In this document: positions 45,379-56,548 of the stretch, one piece after another | Numbering within the stretch: the first letter of the stretch is position 1 | Layout of the letters: the number at the start of each line of letters is the position of its first letter | NCBI GenBank assembly: GCA_032433765.1 | Contig: JAVIAB010000101.1 | Location: 60,506,092 to 60,570,091, forward strand | Origin: Megaustenia siamemsis | Lineage: Eukaryota > Mollusca > Gastropoda > Stylommatophora > Ariophantidae | Length of the DNA: 64,000 nucleotides | Reading direction: 5' to 3' | Notes under the pieces: generated by a model | Seen by the model: the letters and a program-made list of their open reading frames with translations, nothing else | Told to the model about the DNA's origin: nothing | Databases searched by the model: none | Position numbers and translations under genes: made by a program

Positions 45379-45412
45379 ATGACAGTATTTTGTCGTGAGC
45401 CGATCGTCAAAA

Positions 45413-45674
45413 GGGAGCCGCGATAGCTCAGTGGTTAGTGAACTAGACTTCAACGAACAAGGGGTAGGGTTCGATCCCAACCGACGGCTCCCGGTTCACC
45501 CAGCTTTTAATGGGTACCGGATTTTTTTCTGGGAAAGTGAAGCGGCACGGGCGTAATACCGACCGCATTACCCCAAAAATCATGTGCCGAAGGTCTGTGA
45601 AATTTATGGTCACTAACACCATATTCCCTATACGCCACTTGGCGTGACAGGGGTACTTTACTTTTTTTTTTTTT
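45413..45674 (+). repeat. tRNA-derived SINE, copy 4
   Basis: The best-preserved copy: GGGAGCCGCGATAGCTCAG, B-box GGTTCGATCCC, full body, GGCGTGACAGGGGTAC and a terminal T run. Confidence 0.93.
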
Positions 45675-46486
45675 ACAATCGTCAAAAGCGTATTACATGT
45701 TACCCTATGGTATATGTATGTATATAATGTTAATACAATATAAGGGTAGCGCAAAGTTCCCAACTTCTTATATATTTCTTCTGCGACATTTACCAATACG
45801 CTTCCATATTCTTTCTTCCCATCCTCTACACTCTCCACCCTAACTCGTTGTAACATCACCATTTTCTTGCTGATGTCCGCACTCGCTGTCACTTAAACAG
45901 AATCTTCTTCCTTTGGATTTATTTTGATTAACTGGCTATTTCGTTCTCTAGTAACTGCAACGTGTAGCATGTCTTCACATTTAGATACGAACCCTAGCGA
46001 ATCAGGTAACAGGACATGCATCATTACAGATGACGTAAATAATCTTTTAGAGCTTTTCTAATCAAAGACGGTGATTAAAAATTGATATTTAGTACTTAAT
46101 TCAGCGCCCTCAAGCTAAAATGTATACATTTCTTTTCATCGCTTTGTATATGATATATATCTGTATATATGTATACCCCGTGTGTTACCGGGGCCTCATT
46201 ATGAGGGAAGTAAAGGATAGTGACGCTGAGACCTTCCAGGCATGTCGAAAGAGGCGACTTAGGAGGTTGATCGATGGCTTTATATGCTGTTATTGTAATA
46301 AGTATTGTTATGGACGAAACAGATCAATATACTTTAGAAGCAGAGATCTCAGCAATATGTGCCGTGTTAGCAGGCTATGTATCTGTTCTTGATAATGTGT
46401 TTCTGCCCTTTGCCGCCATTGGCTCGAAAGGACAATATATATATGTATATATAGGGCAAGTTAAAATATCATACATTCTCTTTCAG
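45675..46486. other. Intron-like sequence before micro-exon H
   Basis: No gene recognised. A segment at 46,180-46,420 has overlapping open frames without known domains. Confidence 0.4.
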
Positions 46487-46507
46487 ACTGGGCCGGTGTA
46501 TAAAAAA
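46487..46507 (+). CDS. Micro-exon H (type 1), 21 bp
   Basis: Acceptor ACATTCTCTTTCAG, donor GTAAGT. Encodes TGPVYKK, ending in two basic residues as in type 1. Confidence 0.78.
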
Positions 46508-47240
46508 GTAAGTATTATGATATGTAGCAAAGGTGAGTGTAAATTACGCATCATCTTGATTGTGCGCATTTCACTTACACGTGAGATATATGAACGGCAT
46601 CAATTGGTGTACATCATTATCTTTCTTATGTTAAATGTTTTCTCCTTTTATGAGTGCTGTTGGTGATGATTAAATCCACTGTCTTCAAATGATAAAGCAA
46701 GGTCTCAACTTATGTGCTTTGTGTTATTTGCCTGTCGTAATTAAAGAGGACAAAATAGTTACATCGATCTCCATAAATATCAACCATGCAATGAACAGAT
46801 TCACGTTTAGACATGCAAAGATACACTACACTATAGCTCGTTTCAAATCACGTGCCCAACTTCAAAACGCTTTTGCTCAGTAACCGTTTGTTAAAAACTG
46901 CTGAAATTTTCCAAATGTTATTCGAATGCAAAAGACCCTTTAAATGTATATTTAACAAATATATTGCAGCTGCAGTTTTCTTAAAGTGGCGAATTTCTTT
47001 GATATTTGTCAAAATTGTAAATTGTGAACCCCTAAATAATAGAAATTACCGTAGTTGCTGGTCTATGATTAATTTTCATTAAGTAAAGGCGTGGCCGTAA
47101 TGGGGAAATTACTGAATGATGAAAAACACCAGGAGAATTATTGTCTTCTCAGTTCAAGGACGGAGGATAATATCAAGGTATACATGTATATCCATATTTC
47201 ATAGTTGTGTGGTCCTGGAAAGGACCGTTTGTTGAACTAA
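46508..47240. other. Intron-like sequence
   Basis: No gene or repeat recognised. Confidence 0.4.
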
Positions 47241-47241
47241 T

Positions 47242-48570
47242 TTAAGGCAATATAGGGGGTAATATATCAGACGAGTCTAAAAGATTAATAACTGTTTGGG
47301 GTTGAACATTCCACAAACCATCATTTTTCCAATATTCCTCTTCCTGTTTTAAGACGTGGTCTTCACATTTAGCCCAATAATCTTTGTCTATATTTAATAA
47401 AGCGAGATTAGCAAGAGTCTTTACATCGCATATTTTGAATGTTGTATTTTCATCTGCCACTTGTCCTTTTAATTATGCCCAGATTAGTTCTATTGGATTT
47501 AGATGAGCATGGTAAGGTGGCAGCCTCAATCTTATATTACCGTGCTCTTGGATAATCTTATCTATTTGAAAAATCTTTGTCCTTTGTTTTTGCTTTACTA
47601 GAGATAGTAATTCAGGTTTTAAGTACATGTTATTAAATTGTATGTGCTCCTTTGTGAGCCATATCTTAATAGCATCGTTTGTACTGGATGACGTCGGGAC
47701 GTTATCTTCAAGTGCAACAATGTTGTGGTACGCTGCATTGTCCATTATTAGGCAAGATAGTCGATCTAGTGATGGGAGAACTGTATTTTCAATCCAATGT
47801 CTAAATATGTGACCATTCATCTCAGAGTGTTAATCCCGATTGTCTATGGATTTTGATAGAAAAATGAGCTCTGCATTCTGTATTAGTCCATGTTGTCGAC
47901 TACCTGCATGAGCAATTATCAAGCGCTGTCCTTTGCTGCTTGGTATTAATCTCTTAATCTTTCCATTTGATGACTGCCATTCCCTTTGGTTAGTGTGGTG
48001 AGCATTGATCCATGTTTCATCCAAGTACACAATATCATAACCTTGCTTGCGCACCTCTTTTATTTCACATAAGTACTTGCTTCTCTTGACTACTATATGT
48101 GGCTTCTCACAGATGATGTTTCGTCGATTGGAATACTTTCTGAATGTAAAGCCTGCATCTCTCACATTCCTCCATAATGTAGACTTTGATATTTCAATAC
48201 TGTTGTTCTTTTTCAGCGAAACTTTTAATTTTCTTATTGTAACAGTTTCATTCATACCCAACATTTTGCGCATTTCACTTCTAATAAGGTTACTGTCAAA
48301 ATTATCCAACATTTTTGTTCTTCCTTGTGATTTTGTATATTTTGAACATTGACGGTCATGTGCTTGAATCCAGCGATTAAATGACCGTTTAGATAAATCC
48401 AAAATGTGTCTTGTCCTATTCTCAGAGTTTTCTCGTTTAGCCTCTTTGCAAAAATAGTCATACATTTTTATTGCGATGTTTTGTAAACTGCAGAATTTCA
48501 TTTTAAGACTCATGATAAATGATATCGTTCCACGTCTCCACCTAGGAATGAACTTTAATGGAACACACAA
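47242..48570 (-). pseudogene. Tc1/mariner-superfamily (DD83E, Sailor-like) transposase with two nonsense codons
   Basis: One reading frame spans 443 codons on the - strand, interrupted only by TAA at 47,830-47,832 and TAA at 47,473-47,475. An N-terminal helix-turn-helix-like part (RHILDLSKRSFNRWIQAH) precedes the DDE core: YLDETWINAHH, then IMDNAAYHN, then PYHAHLNPIELIW. By my count 83 residues separate the second Asp from the Glu, close to the DD82E spacing of the Sailor group of IS630/Tc1/mariner transposases. Each stop replaces one codon without a shift, so the copy is fairly young. Terminal repeats were not found by eye. The enzyme would have mobilised its own element. Confidence 0.85.
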
Positions 48571-50745
48571 TTTCTCGTGTTTTTTTACAAGTGTCTAATT
48601 GTGTCCAAAATCCACGTGAAAGCGTGTAAACACGCCAATTTTATCGTGTATGGATTTTTACTCGCTATTTTTAACTTAAAATACTGTAAACATTAAGTTT
48701 TGACTACATCAATGGGTCGTTATAAATTTATATAAATCAAAAAAGCAACACTAATAACGAAATGTTTTTTTTTTATGAAATTAATTCCCTGTTGGGTTCT
48801 AATCATTATAACTTTACATGCAAATTTTGAACAACTTACAACAAGCGATTAAAAAGTTATCGATTTTAAATTTGGGCACGAGTTATGAAACAAGCTATAA
48901 TCAAGTCACAGTACCAACAATATTAGAGACGGCATAATGACAGTAGTTAGACCAATGTTCTTACATTTGGAATTCTCTTTGAAAGTAGGTATATTACAGC
49001 TCCACTCAAGCTGTTGAAACCATCATCCCACAAATTTACCCTTGGATTACATTGCGGTAGCTCATTCTAAAAGATTGTTAAAGGCGCAAAGTAAAGGTGA
49101 CTGAAGCTGCTCTAGACGTAGTAGGGCATGAATGAGGAAGAGATTAGGGCTAGAAGAAGCACAGTTCGAAGCTGAGGGTGACCCATATCTAGCAGGAGGT
49201 CATTAATGTATATGGTATCTGCAATTGTTTAATCAGACAGGTTTGCAACCGTATGTCTCTCTTTCTGTATATGTGTGTGCGTATGTGTCCTCAACAGTAG
49301 CTTAAAGAACTTAGAGATGTAAAAGTCAGAGATACGATACTTCAGGTGACGGAGATTTGTCACGCGACGGCGTTTATCAGATGACAACGTTGATTACTTC
49401 ATTTTATATTGTTTTTTTTATTTTCAAGTTATGCTGTTTCTTCAAATTATAATGTTTCCTCAGGGCAAATTTTTCTCAGTCCTAGGGTGAACCAACTCCA
49501 CAGAGAGGACAATGAATACTTACTTCAAATTCATCTCGTGTTAAATATCTTGTATGATCGCAACTAACCCTGGATCAGTACTTGAAACTGTGCTTACCCT
49601 GAGTCCCCCTCACCTCCAGATGAGAGTCTAACCACGTACCCTCGGCCAGCCCTTCTTCTGGTAAATTGTTTGTCATCTCACACCGACACAATTTCACAGC
49701 CTTAAGGGCCGTCAGATACTGAGTACAGAGCATTCACAGTAACACAACTACTGGCTTTATACCCGGAGTCAGAAGGAAGATATACCCTTTTTTTTATTTA
49801 TTTTTCCAAATGACCAGTGTGTACAAAGAATTGTAAGAAGTTCCAATTGTAACTGGATCATACTTGTTCTAAATTGAAATACTAGCTGTTAGTATAAACA
49901 AAGATTTCCTAAGATGGCGCCCATAGTCTAACATAATGCATTTTGTGTTGTACAAGACGTGTAGAGTATGGGAGGAAATTGACTATCGATAAGACATTTG
50001 CCTTATCACAAAGAGTGCCCATATTGAATTGTTGTAACGCAGGATAACAATCTTTGAGATATTGCTTTACCTTTGGTAGAGAACAGATCATTATATCACA
50101 TCAGAGAGACCGACCATAATTTATTTGGAAAGGGTATATTCTTTTTTGGACAATCTGTATTATCGGGTAATTTTTTGAAGCAAACAAATGGGATATGAAA
50201 AATCAATCAGATCAATCAAAGAGATCAATCATGTGCGTTTTGTGTCTGGGAATAGACAACTAAAAGTTGTGCACCTGCACGAACTTGGGTACATCAGTAA
50301 CGACTCGATCAGATCTCACAGTCACGGTATGAACAAATATTGCTGACCAAATAGATGAAAGCACAAACTAGATTTACGTTCGTGAGATTTTGACCCCGTG
50401 ATGCTGTCATTAATTGCGTTTTACTAAACGTATTGCAAGGGAAATGGAACCCGGTTCTCTCTGGCTGGATGGTACAAATGGTAAACACTGTTCACTGCTC
50501 AAAGTATTTCATTCTTCATTCCTTCGTCATTTGCATTTCAGCCTCGAGACGAAATATAATTTGGCTTCGTTTTGCCCTTCTGTTTGCCCCTGCTGCTATG
50601 TTTTATAGTGCTTCTAATATTCCGTCAATCCATTTGTTTTCGTGGTCGACCCTTAGGTCCGGTGTTCTCGCAACCGATGTAGAAGACTGGTTGTGTTTTG
50701 TTTTGATCTTTCTGCCGTGCCACAAAGACACACTTTTCTATATGT
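48571..50745. other. Intron-like sequence, no gene recognised
   Basis: Includes a likely untranslated flank of the transposase (48,571-48,750). A single unit at 50,610-50,645 resembles the 36-bp repeat at 53,683. Acceptor/donor pairs at 49,298-49,318 (starts with a stop codon) and 49,818-49,832 (15 bp) are not called. Confidence 0.4.
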
Positions 50746-50756
50746 TGTTATTATAT

Positions 50757-51730
50757 TGGTTATTGGTTATTGGTTATGGAAGGTCTCGGTATCACTGCAA
50801 ACGAATCAAAATCCATAATTGCTCAACCGCCCGTGCCAGTGTAATGATCCGAATTACTTACTCATCTTCCAAACAAAGAAAGGTAACTGTAGGTCTCATC
50901 GTAGCAGTCTCAGCACACGCCAAAAGACATAAGGCGAAACTGCGCAGAAAGTGAGCACAGTCAACTGTTCCATATCATCCTTCATCGTAAACAATTGGGA
51001 CATCGAAACATGATCAAAACGGATGAGACACACAGCTCACGGTGTGCACAGAGCACTTAACTCAGTAGCTCCTGCAACAAGCCGGGCTTGGAATATGAGG
51101 AAACTGTAACAAGAAACACCCTTCAGACATAGCCTTCAATGGTTCCTGCCGCCTATCCACCTTATACCATGGAAGTTCACGTCCTCCCAAAAATGATGAT
51201 CGTTACATTGAGAACAAAATATGTATAGCGCTTAATGATGTTAGGACATCGTTCTTGACCAACCGAACATAGAAATACACAGGTAGTCGTCGAATTATCC
51301 CCGTCACACATCAAACAACAGACCCTGCGGTTAGCGTACAACGAACGAAACACGGTGGAAATCCCCAAAGAGGAAAATCTTCGGTCGACTTGACGGAGCA
51401 ATCCATTAATGTGTTTCAGCAAGTAGATAACTTGCGTCAAAAATCCCAACGTCGGCCATTGAACAGCACTCACTGTGACGTAAACCGCATGTCAACACTA
51501 GACGGTGAAGGTCGCCGTTACAATACTTGACTTGTCAAAAAGAAACATTGTTGTATGTACTCGCCGGTGTAGATTTATCCACTTCGTCGCGCAGATTTGC
51601 TAAGTAGAACATAATTTTGATTTCAACACAGAAAATTGCATCAGAGAGCCGAAATTAATCAAACCCCAGATGTATTGTCTGCAGCGATCGAGAGAACGTG
51701 AATCGTTCCACCATTTTGAAACGGAATTCC
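50757..51730 (+). mobile_element. R1 element, copy at 51 kb
   Basis: Starts TGGTTATTGGTTATTGGTTA and ends near CGTTCCACCATTTTGAAACG. TGTTATTATAT occurs on both sides (50,746-50,756 and 51,731-51,741), an 8-11 bp duplication. Its front module is the inverse of that at 43,418. Confidence 0.85.
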
Positions 51731-51741
51731 TGTTATTATAT

Positions 51742-52384
51742 ATTCCATGAAAGATTAGTGTTTGCTTTTTTCTCAGTTCTTCATTTCTAATCCCATATCT
51801 CATGCTGTTTTCATGAACAGGGTAATTTTCCCCTGGTCTTCCAGCTAGAAGCTTCAAGCTAGGTCACTAAATAACGTACAAACATAATAAAAATCATGTT
51901 TTTTTTTTACATTTATTGTGCTGGTGGTTGTATGCATCAATCATGTTAGTCCCTTTATCGTCAGTTTCACTTGGTGTGTCTACCATGTTCTAGTTTATAT
52001 ATTGTTATTTATATTCATATATAAATACGTGATACTGTATGTAGTAGCTTTACTGTCCGACAAATGTTTCTTCAATATTTGTAGATTTGCATAAACAATA
52101 TATGGCCCCGGCTATTTTTGTCTTACTTTTTCGACTATTAATAGCCAAGAGTTCTTTAACACAAGCGAGCATGTTTTTTTAGCCGCTAACCGAGACGGTT
52201 AGACATTAGATTTCACTACCTAAATACAAAGGGACAGTATGGTTCTGGTTTACCGATACTGGCGCAAGCCATCAGCTGTGGGTCGCTTACAACTTTGAGC
52301 TCTGGGGGTGTGAGGTACGCCTTTGCCTCCGGGTATTATGTGATTTTATAATTTCACAAATTCACCTTGCGGGAAGATTTTACG
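51742..52384. other. LINE scrap and unassigned sequence
   Basis: 51,742-51,850 on the - strand reads YGIRNEELRKKQ, a LINE ORF-end segment. The rest has no recognisable gene. Confidence 0.45.
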
Positions 52385-52957
52385 GTCTGTTGTTTGATGT
52401 TCGACGGGAACAATCTGACGACTAACTGTGTTTTATATGTTCGGAATTGGAGTCAAAAACGATGCCCTAACATCATAAAGCGCTATACATAAAAAAAAAA
52501 AAATATGACGATCATTATTTTCAGGAGGACGTGAACTTCCGGTCAATATGGTGGATAGGCCGCAGGAACCATTGAAGGCTATGTATGAAAAGTGTTCCTT
52601 GTTGCAATTTCCTCATATTCCAAGTCCGGCTTGTTGCAGGAGCTACTGAGTTGAGTGCTCTGTGCACACCGTGAGCTGTGTGTTTCATCCGTTTTGATTT
52701 TGGTTCGATATTCCAATTGTTTACAATGAACCATGATATCATTTGACAAGGAACAGTTGGCTGTGTTCACTTTCTGTCAGGTTTCACCTTTTGTCATTTG
52801 GCGTGTGCTGATACTGCCATGATGGGGACTAGAACTACCTTTCTTTGTTTGGGAGTTGAGATAATAATTCTAATGATTCTACTGGCATGGGCTGTTGAGC
52901 AATTATGCATTTTAATTCCTTTGCCTTGGTACCGGGGTCTTCCATAAACATAACCAT
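52385..52957 (-). repeat. R1 element, truncated copy
   Basis: The end module (52,520-52,950) and a short part of the front (GATGTTCGACGGGAACAATC) are present. No target duplication was found. Confidence 0.8.
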
Positions 52958-53348
52958 ATAGGGACGGTAACTTTTGGAAGAAATCAGGTATTGAAAGTGA
53001 AAAATACCCACAGACGATGACGAGCTTCGAACTCGATACCTTCGTGTATAGATGTTGACGTCTTACCTTTAGACCACTCAGTCCTCCCAAAATAAATTAA
53101 ATTCTAAACTTAAGTTCAGAGTACTACAGTCAATTAGCGAACCACGGGTAAAAGGTAGGTGCTATAAAAATGAGAGCACGGTAAGTTGGAAACAATTGCA
53201 AGAAGTAGACGCAACAACTAGTTTTAGCCTTGAATGTAGTGTGGTATAGATCATTATACAACCTGTGTTCAATGACTGCTGAATAGGTAATTCAAGTGAT
53301 GAAAAGCCAAATAGAAACTTTCTTTTAAACTATAATTTTCACTTTCAG
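52958..53348. other. Intron-like sequence before micro-exon I
   Basis: No gene recognised. Confidence 0.4.
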
Positions 53349-53408
53349 ACATACAAGAAGTGTTCAAATGAAACCCGTATAAATGGCGGTATTAGAAACA
53401 TATGTAAG
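53349..53408 (+). CDS. Micro-exon I, 60 bp
   Basis: Acceptor ATAATTTTCACTTTCAG, donor GTAAAT. The peptide starts TYKKCSNETR and ends RNICK in phase 0. It starts like a type 1 exon but is longer and carries two cysteines. An alternative stronger donor (GTAAGG) five bases upstream would give 55 bp and break the frame, so the 60-bp form is preferred. Confidence 0.65.
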
Positions 53409-53682
53409 GTAAATCAGCTAATGTGGCAAAACTAAATAAAGCAATTATTACTATGTAACTGCTCACCACTACTACTTCAGAAAATGTCGCCATAGTCCCG
53501 TATATCACGAACAACTGAGCTGTGAGTGTTCTAGATATGTTTACCGTAGCTCTTCCAATAATTAATATTATGTTTTATTTAATCTTCTTTCCTTCCTCTT
53601 TTGTCTTTGTGAGCAAAAGTTGTAATTATTTGGTTGTCATGCTAGGCGCTGCTGCTGTTCTTTTTAATAGTGTTACTAATGT

Positions 53683-54490
53683 TCCATCGACACATCATTT
53701 TCTTTGTGTTACTAATGTTCCATCGACACATCATTTTCTTTGTGTTACTAATTTTCCATCGACACATCATTTTCTTTGTGTTACTAATGTTCCATCGACA
53801 CATCATTTTCCTAGTGTTACTAATGTTCCAACGACACATCATTTTCCTAGTGTTACTAATGTTCCATCGACACACCATTTTACTATTGTTACTAATGTTC
53901 CATCGTCACATCATTTTACTATTGTTACTAATGTTCCATCGAGACACCATTTTACTATTGTTACTAATGTTCCATCGACACACCATTTTACTATTGTTAC
54001 TAATGTTCCAACGACACATCATTTTCCTAGTGTTACTAATGTTCCATCGACACACCATTTTACTATTTTTACTAATGTTCCATCGACACACCATTTTACT
54101 ATTGTTACTAATGTTCCATCGTCACATCATTTTCCTAGTGTTACTAATGTTCCATCGACACATCATTTTACTATTGTTACTAATGTTCCATCGACACATC
54201 ATTTTACTATTGTTACTAATGTTCCATCGACACATCATTTTACTATTGTTACTAATGTTCCAACGGCACATCATTTTCCTAGTGTTACTAATGTTCCATC
54301 GACACATCATTTTACTATTGTTACTAATGTTCCATCGACACACCATTTTACTATTGTTACTAATGTTCCATCGTCACATCATTTTACTATTGTTACTAAT
54401 GTTCCATCGACACATCATTTTACTATTGTTACTAATGCTCCATCGTCACATCATTTTACTATTGTTACTAATGTTTCATCAAGATATCTT
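53683..54490. repeat. 36-bp minisatellite
   Basis: About 22 copies of GTTACTAATGTTCCATCGAC plus ACATCATTTTACTATT, with CTTTGT, CCTAGT and ACTATT variants in blocks. Three frames stay open through the array because the unit is 12 codons without stops. The 337-codon frame 53,522-54,535 is not called as a gene. Confidence 0.95.
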
Positions 54491-54559
54491 GTTTCTAGTA
54501 AAGGGTTAAGGTATAAAAATGCGAAGCTGCAGTAAAGCTGAATGTGAGGAAAAATTAAA

Positions 54560-55445
54560 AAATAGAAAAAAATGGTATGTAAGAAGCTTTACGTGACAAG
54601 TGGACGACACAGTCTAAACGACGTTTCGGTCCAATAGGCCTTCAGCAGGAACAAAAAAAAAAACACACACACATAATACTAATAACGAAAAAACCGAAAC
54701 AAAAACAATCGAAATGTGTTAAAGAAAACAAAAATGTCTATCCTGTGTGTAAACCGAGGTCAAAACGAAAAGGAAATAGCAACCAAGTGCGGATGTCGTG
54801 AACGTGCAGAAATGTGCGCAAATGCACACATAACCAGAGGAGTTCACACAGGGGTCAGTGTGCAAACACAAAGGAGAAAGAAAAGAACAGCAGACCAACA
54901 GGTGCTCAAAAGTCAACAAGAGTGAGATGTCCGAAAGTGGGGTACAATAAAACAAATGAGGGGTAATGAGCACAGAAAAAAGGTATAGAGGAGAACATTG
55001 AAGTGTCTCATTGGGGACTCGAGGAGGATAACTATAAATTTCATGGCATAGTAAATAGACCAATGAACCCAAATATATGCAGTAGAGAAGGATATATAAA
55101 GGGGAAGGAGTAACCAAAAGGAAACTATGTGTATGAGTGTGATACATTCATACCTCGTGGGGTCAGCGAACCATACTGAACTATGAAGCGATTTTCCAAA
55201 GTATAGCGGCTGCGGTCGTCAGAGTGACAAAGGACAATACCAGTGACACGGATGTCGTCTTTGCCCTTGTGATCAAGGGAGTTGAAGTGGGAAGACACCG
55301 GAGTACCAGTATTCTGTTGAACATCACGTAGATGTTCACAAAATCTTTCCGCTAATCTTCTTCCAGACACACCAATATAGGTCATTTGGCATCGTTGGCA
55401 TATGATGGCATAAATGATGTTGCGGGACACACATGTGAAACTATG
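54560..55445 (-). mobile_element. Penelope-like element, 3' part
   Basis: Contains a GIY-YIG endonuclease frame and ends with the AAGGCCTATTGGACCGAAACGTCG string that is also present at 24,703. The Penelope reverse transcriptase proper is absent; a different LINE abuts it at about 55,445. Confidence 0.75.
55125..55430 (-). CDS. GIY-YIG endonuclease domain of a Penelope-like element
   Basis: The 101-residue frame begins SRNIIYAIICQRCQMTYIG, matching the GIY-YIG core (here IYAI and YIG), and continues GRRLAERFCEHLRDV with the conserved Arg, then PVSSHFNSLDH and LENRFIVQYGSLTPRGMN. This matches the C-terminal nuclease of Penelope-like retroelements, which nicks target DNA. The frame is open from its junction with the LINE to a natural-looking stop. 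The upstream part of the protein is missing. Confidence 0.85.
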   Translation of the reverse strand: MSRNIIYAIICQRCQMTYIGVSGRRLAERFCEHLRDVQQNTGTPVSSHFNSLDHKGKDDIRVTGIVLCHSDDRSRYTLENRFIVQYGSLTPRGMNVSHSYT

Positions 55446-56400
55446 CTTATAGTTATAGTTTTCCTCCTCGGCATGGAATGTCGAGCAATGAAAGCTCCTC
55501 TTACTTTTAATATCCTTATTTTAGTATTTTTTTCTGCTCCTCCCTCTTTATCTATATTACTGCCCAGATATATGTAAGAGTGCACATCTAATAGAAATAT
55601 TTCTCCTAGTTTTATTTGGTTATTGCCAACTGTATTAATTATCATAATGTTGGTCTTATCTCTATTAATCTTCAGTCCTAGCTGTTGTGATCTCTCATCA
55701 AGTATGCTCATTTTATCCTGCATCTGTTGATGGCTGTGTGATAGGAGAGCTATGTCATCAGCAAAGTCTAAATCATCAAGTTGTTTGGTCAGTGACCACT
55801 GGATTCCATTTCAGTTGTGATGAGTTATTTTCATAATCGAATCTATTGCTAGTAGAAAGAGAAATGGAGACAGAAGGCATTCTTGCCTCACTCCTGTTCT
55901 TATTTCAAATGCTTCTGTAAGCTGTCCTTCATGCACCACAATACATTTATTTCCTTCAAACATTTTTTAAATCAGGTTAATAAACTTTATGGGGATTCCG
56001 TAATGACTCAGAAACTTCCAAAGCATTCTTCTGTCAAAACTATCAAATGCCTTTTCGTGATCCTTGAATCCTATATAAAGTGGGGATTTTAGTTCTAAAC
56101 TGTGTTTAACTATTATACGTAGAGTAGTTATTTGATCAGCACATGATCAGTTCTTCCTAAAACCTGCTTGTTCGTCTCTTAAATGTTTCTCTATAGCCTC
56201 TTTTAGTCTCTCCAGAATGATTTTGCTTAATATTTTTTATGGCACTGATAGTAGCATAATTCCCCGATAATTTGTGCACTCCTGTAAACTTCCTTTCTTT
56301 GGTAGTTTGATCATATAACCTTCTTTCCAGTTTTCAGGTATTTCTTCACTCTCCCAAATTGTATCTAATAGATTATGTAACATCTTGGTAGAGGTGTATA
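55446..56400 (-). mobile_element. LINE reverse transcriptase remnant
   Basis: - strand peptides include ENWKEGYMIKLPKKGSLQ (near 56,320), HEKAFDSFDRRMLW (near 56,050), VRQECLLSPFLF (near 55,875), FADDIALLSHS (near 55,755) and LGLKINRDKTNIMI (near 55,670). There are several stops. It runs directly into the Penelope fragment in the same direction. Confidence 0.9.
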
Positions 56401-56433
56401 TATATATTTATATATTAACCATTTTTTTTTCAG

Positions 56434-56454
56434 ACAGCGTCAGTGAGTAAACAA
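56434..56454 (+). CDS. Micro-exon J (type 1), 21 bp
   Basis: Acceptor CATTTTTTTTTCAG, donor GTAAGT. Encodes TASVSKQ, similar to TGPVYKK. Confidence 0.78.
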
Positions 56455-56548
56455 GTAAGTATAATTACCTGCAGTAAATGTGAATGTAATTAAGGAATAC
56501 AAAACGTACGTGCGCCTATATAGTATATACTGTTCGTAATAATCAATT

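Noticed and set aside
45413..45500. tRNA gene
   Set aside because: Only the A and B boxes resemble a tRNA; the same head heads four SINE copies with a shared body.
49298..49318. 21-bp AG/GT interval
   Set aside because: Begins with TAG in phase 0 and lacks a pyrimidine tract.
49818..49832. 15-bp AG/GTAAGA interval (CVQRI)
   Set aside because: Length class not seen elsewhere and no similarity to types 1-3; a chance pair is likely.
53522..54535. 337-codon repetitive open frame
   Set aside because: Opened by a 36-bp minisatellite; other frames on both strands are equally open.
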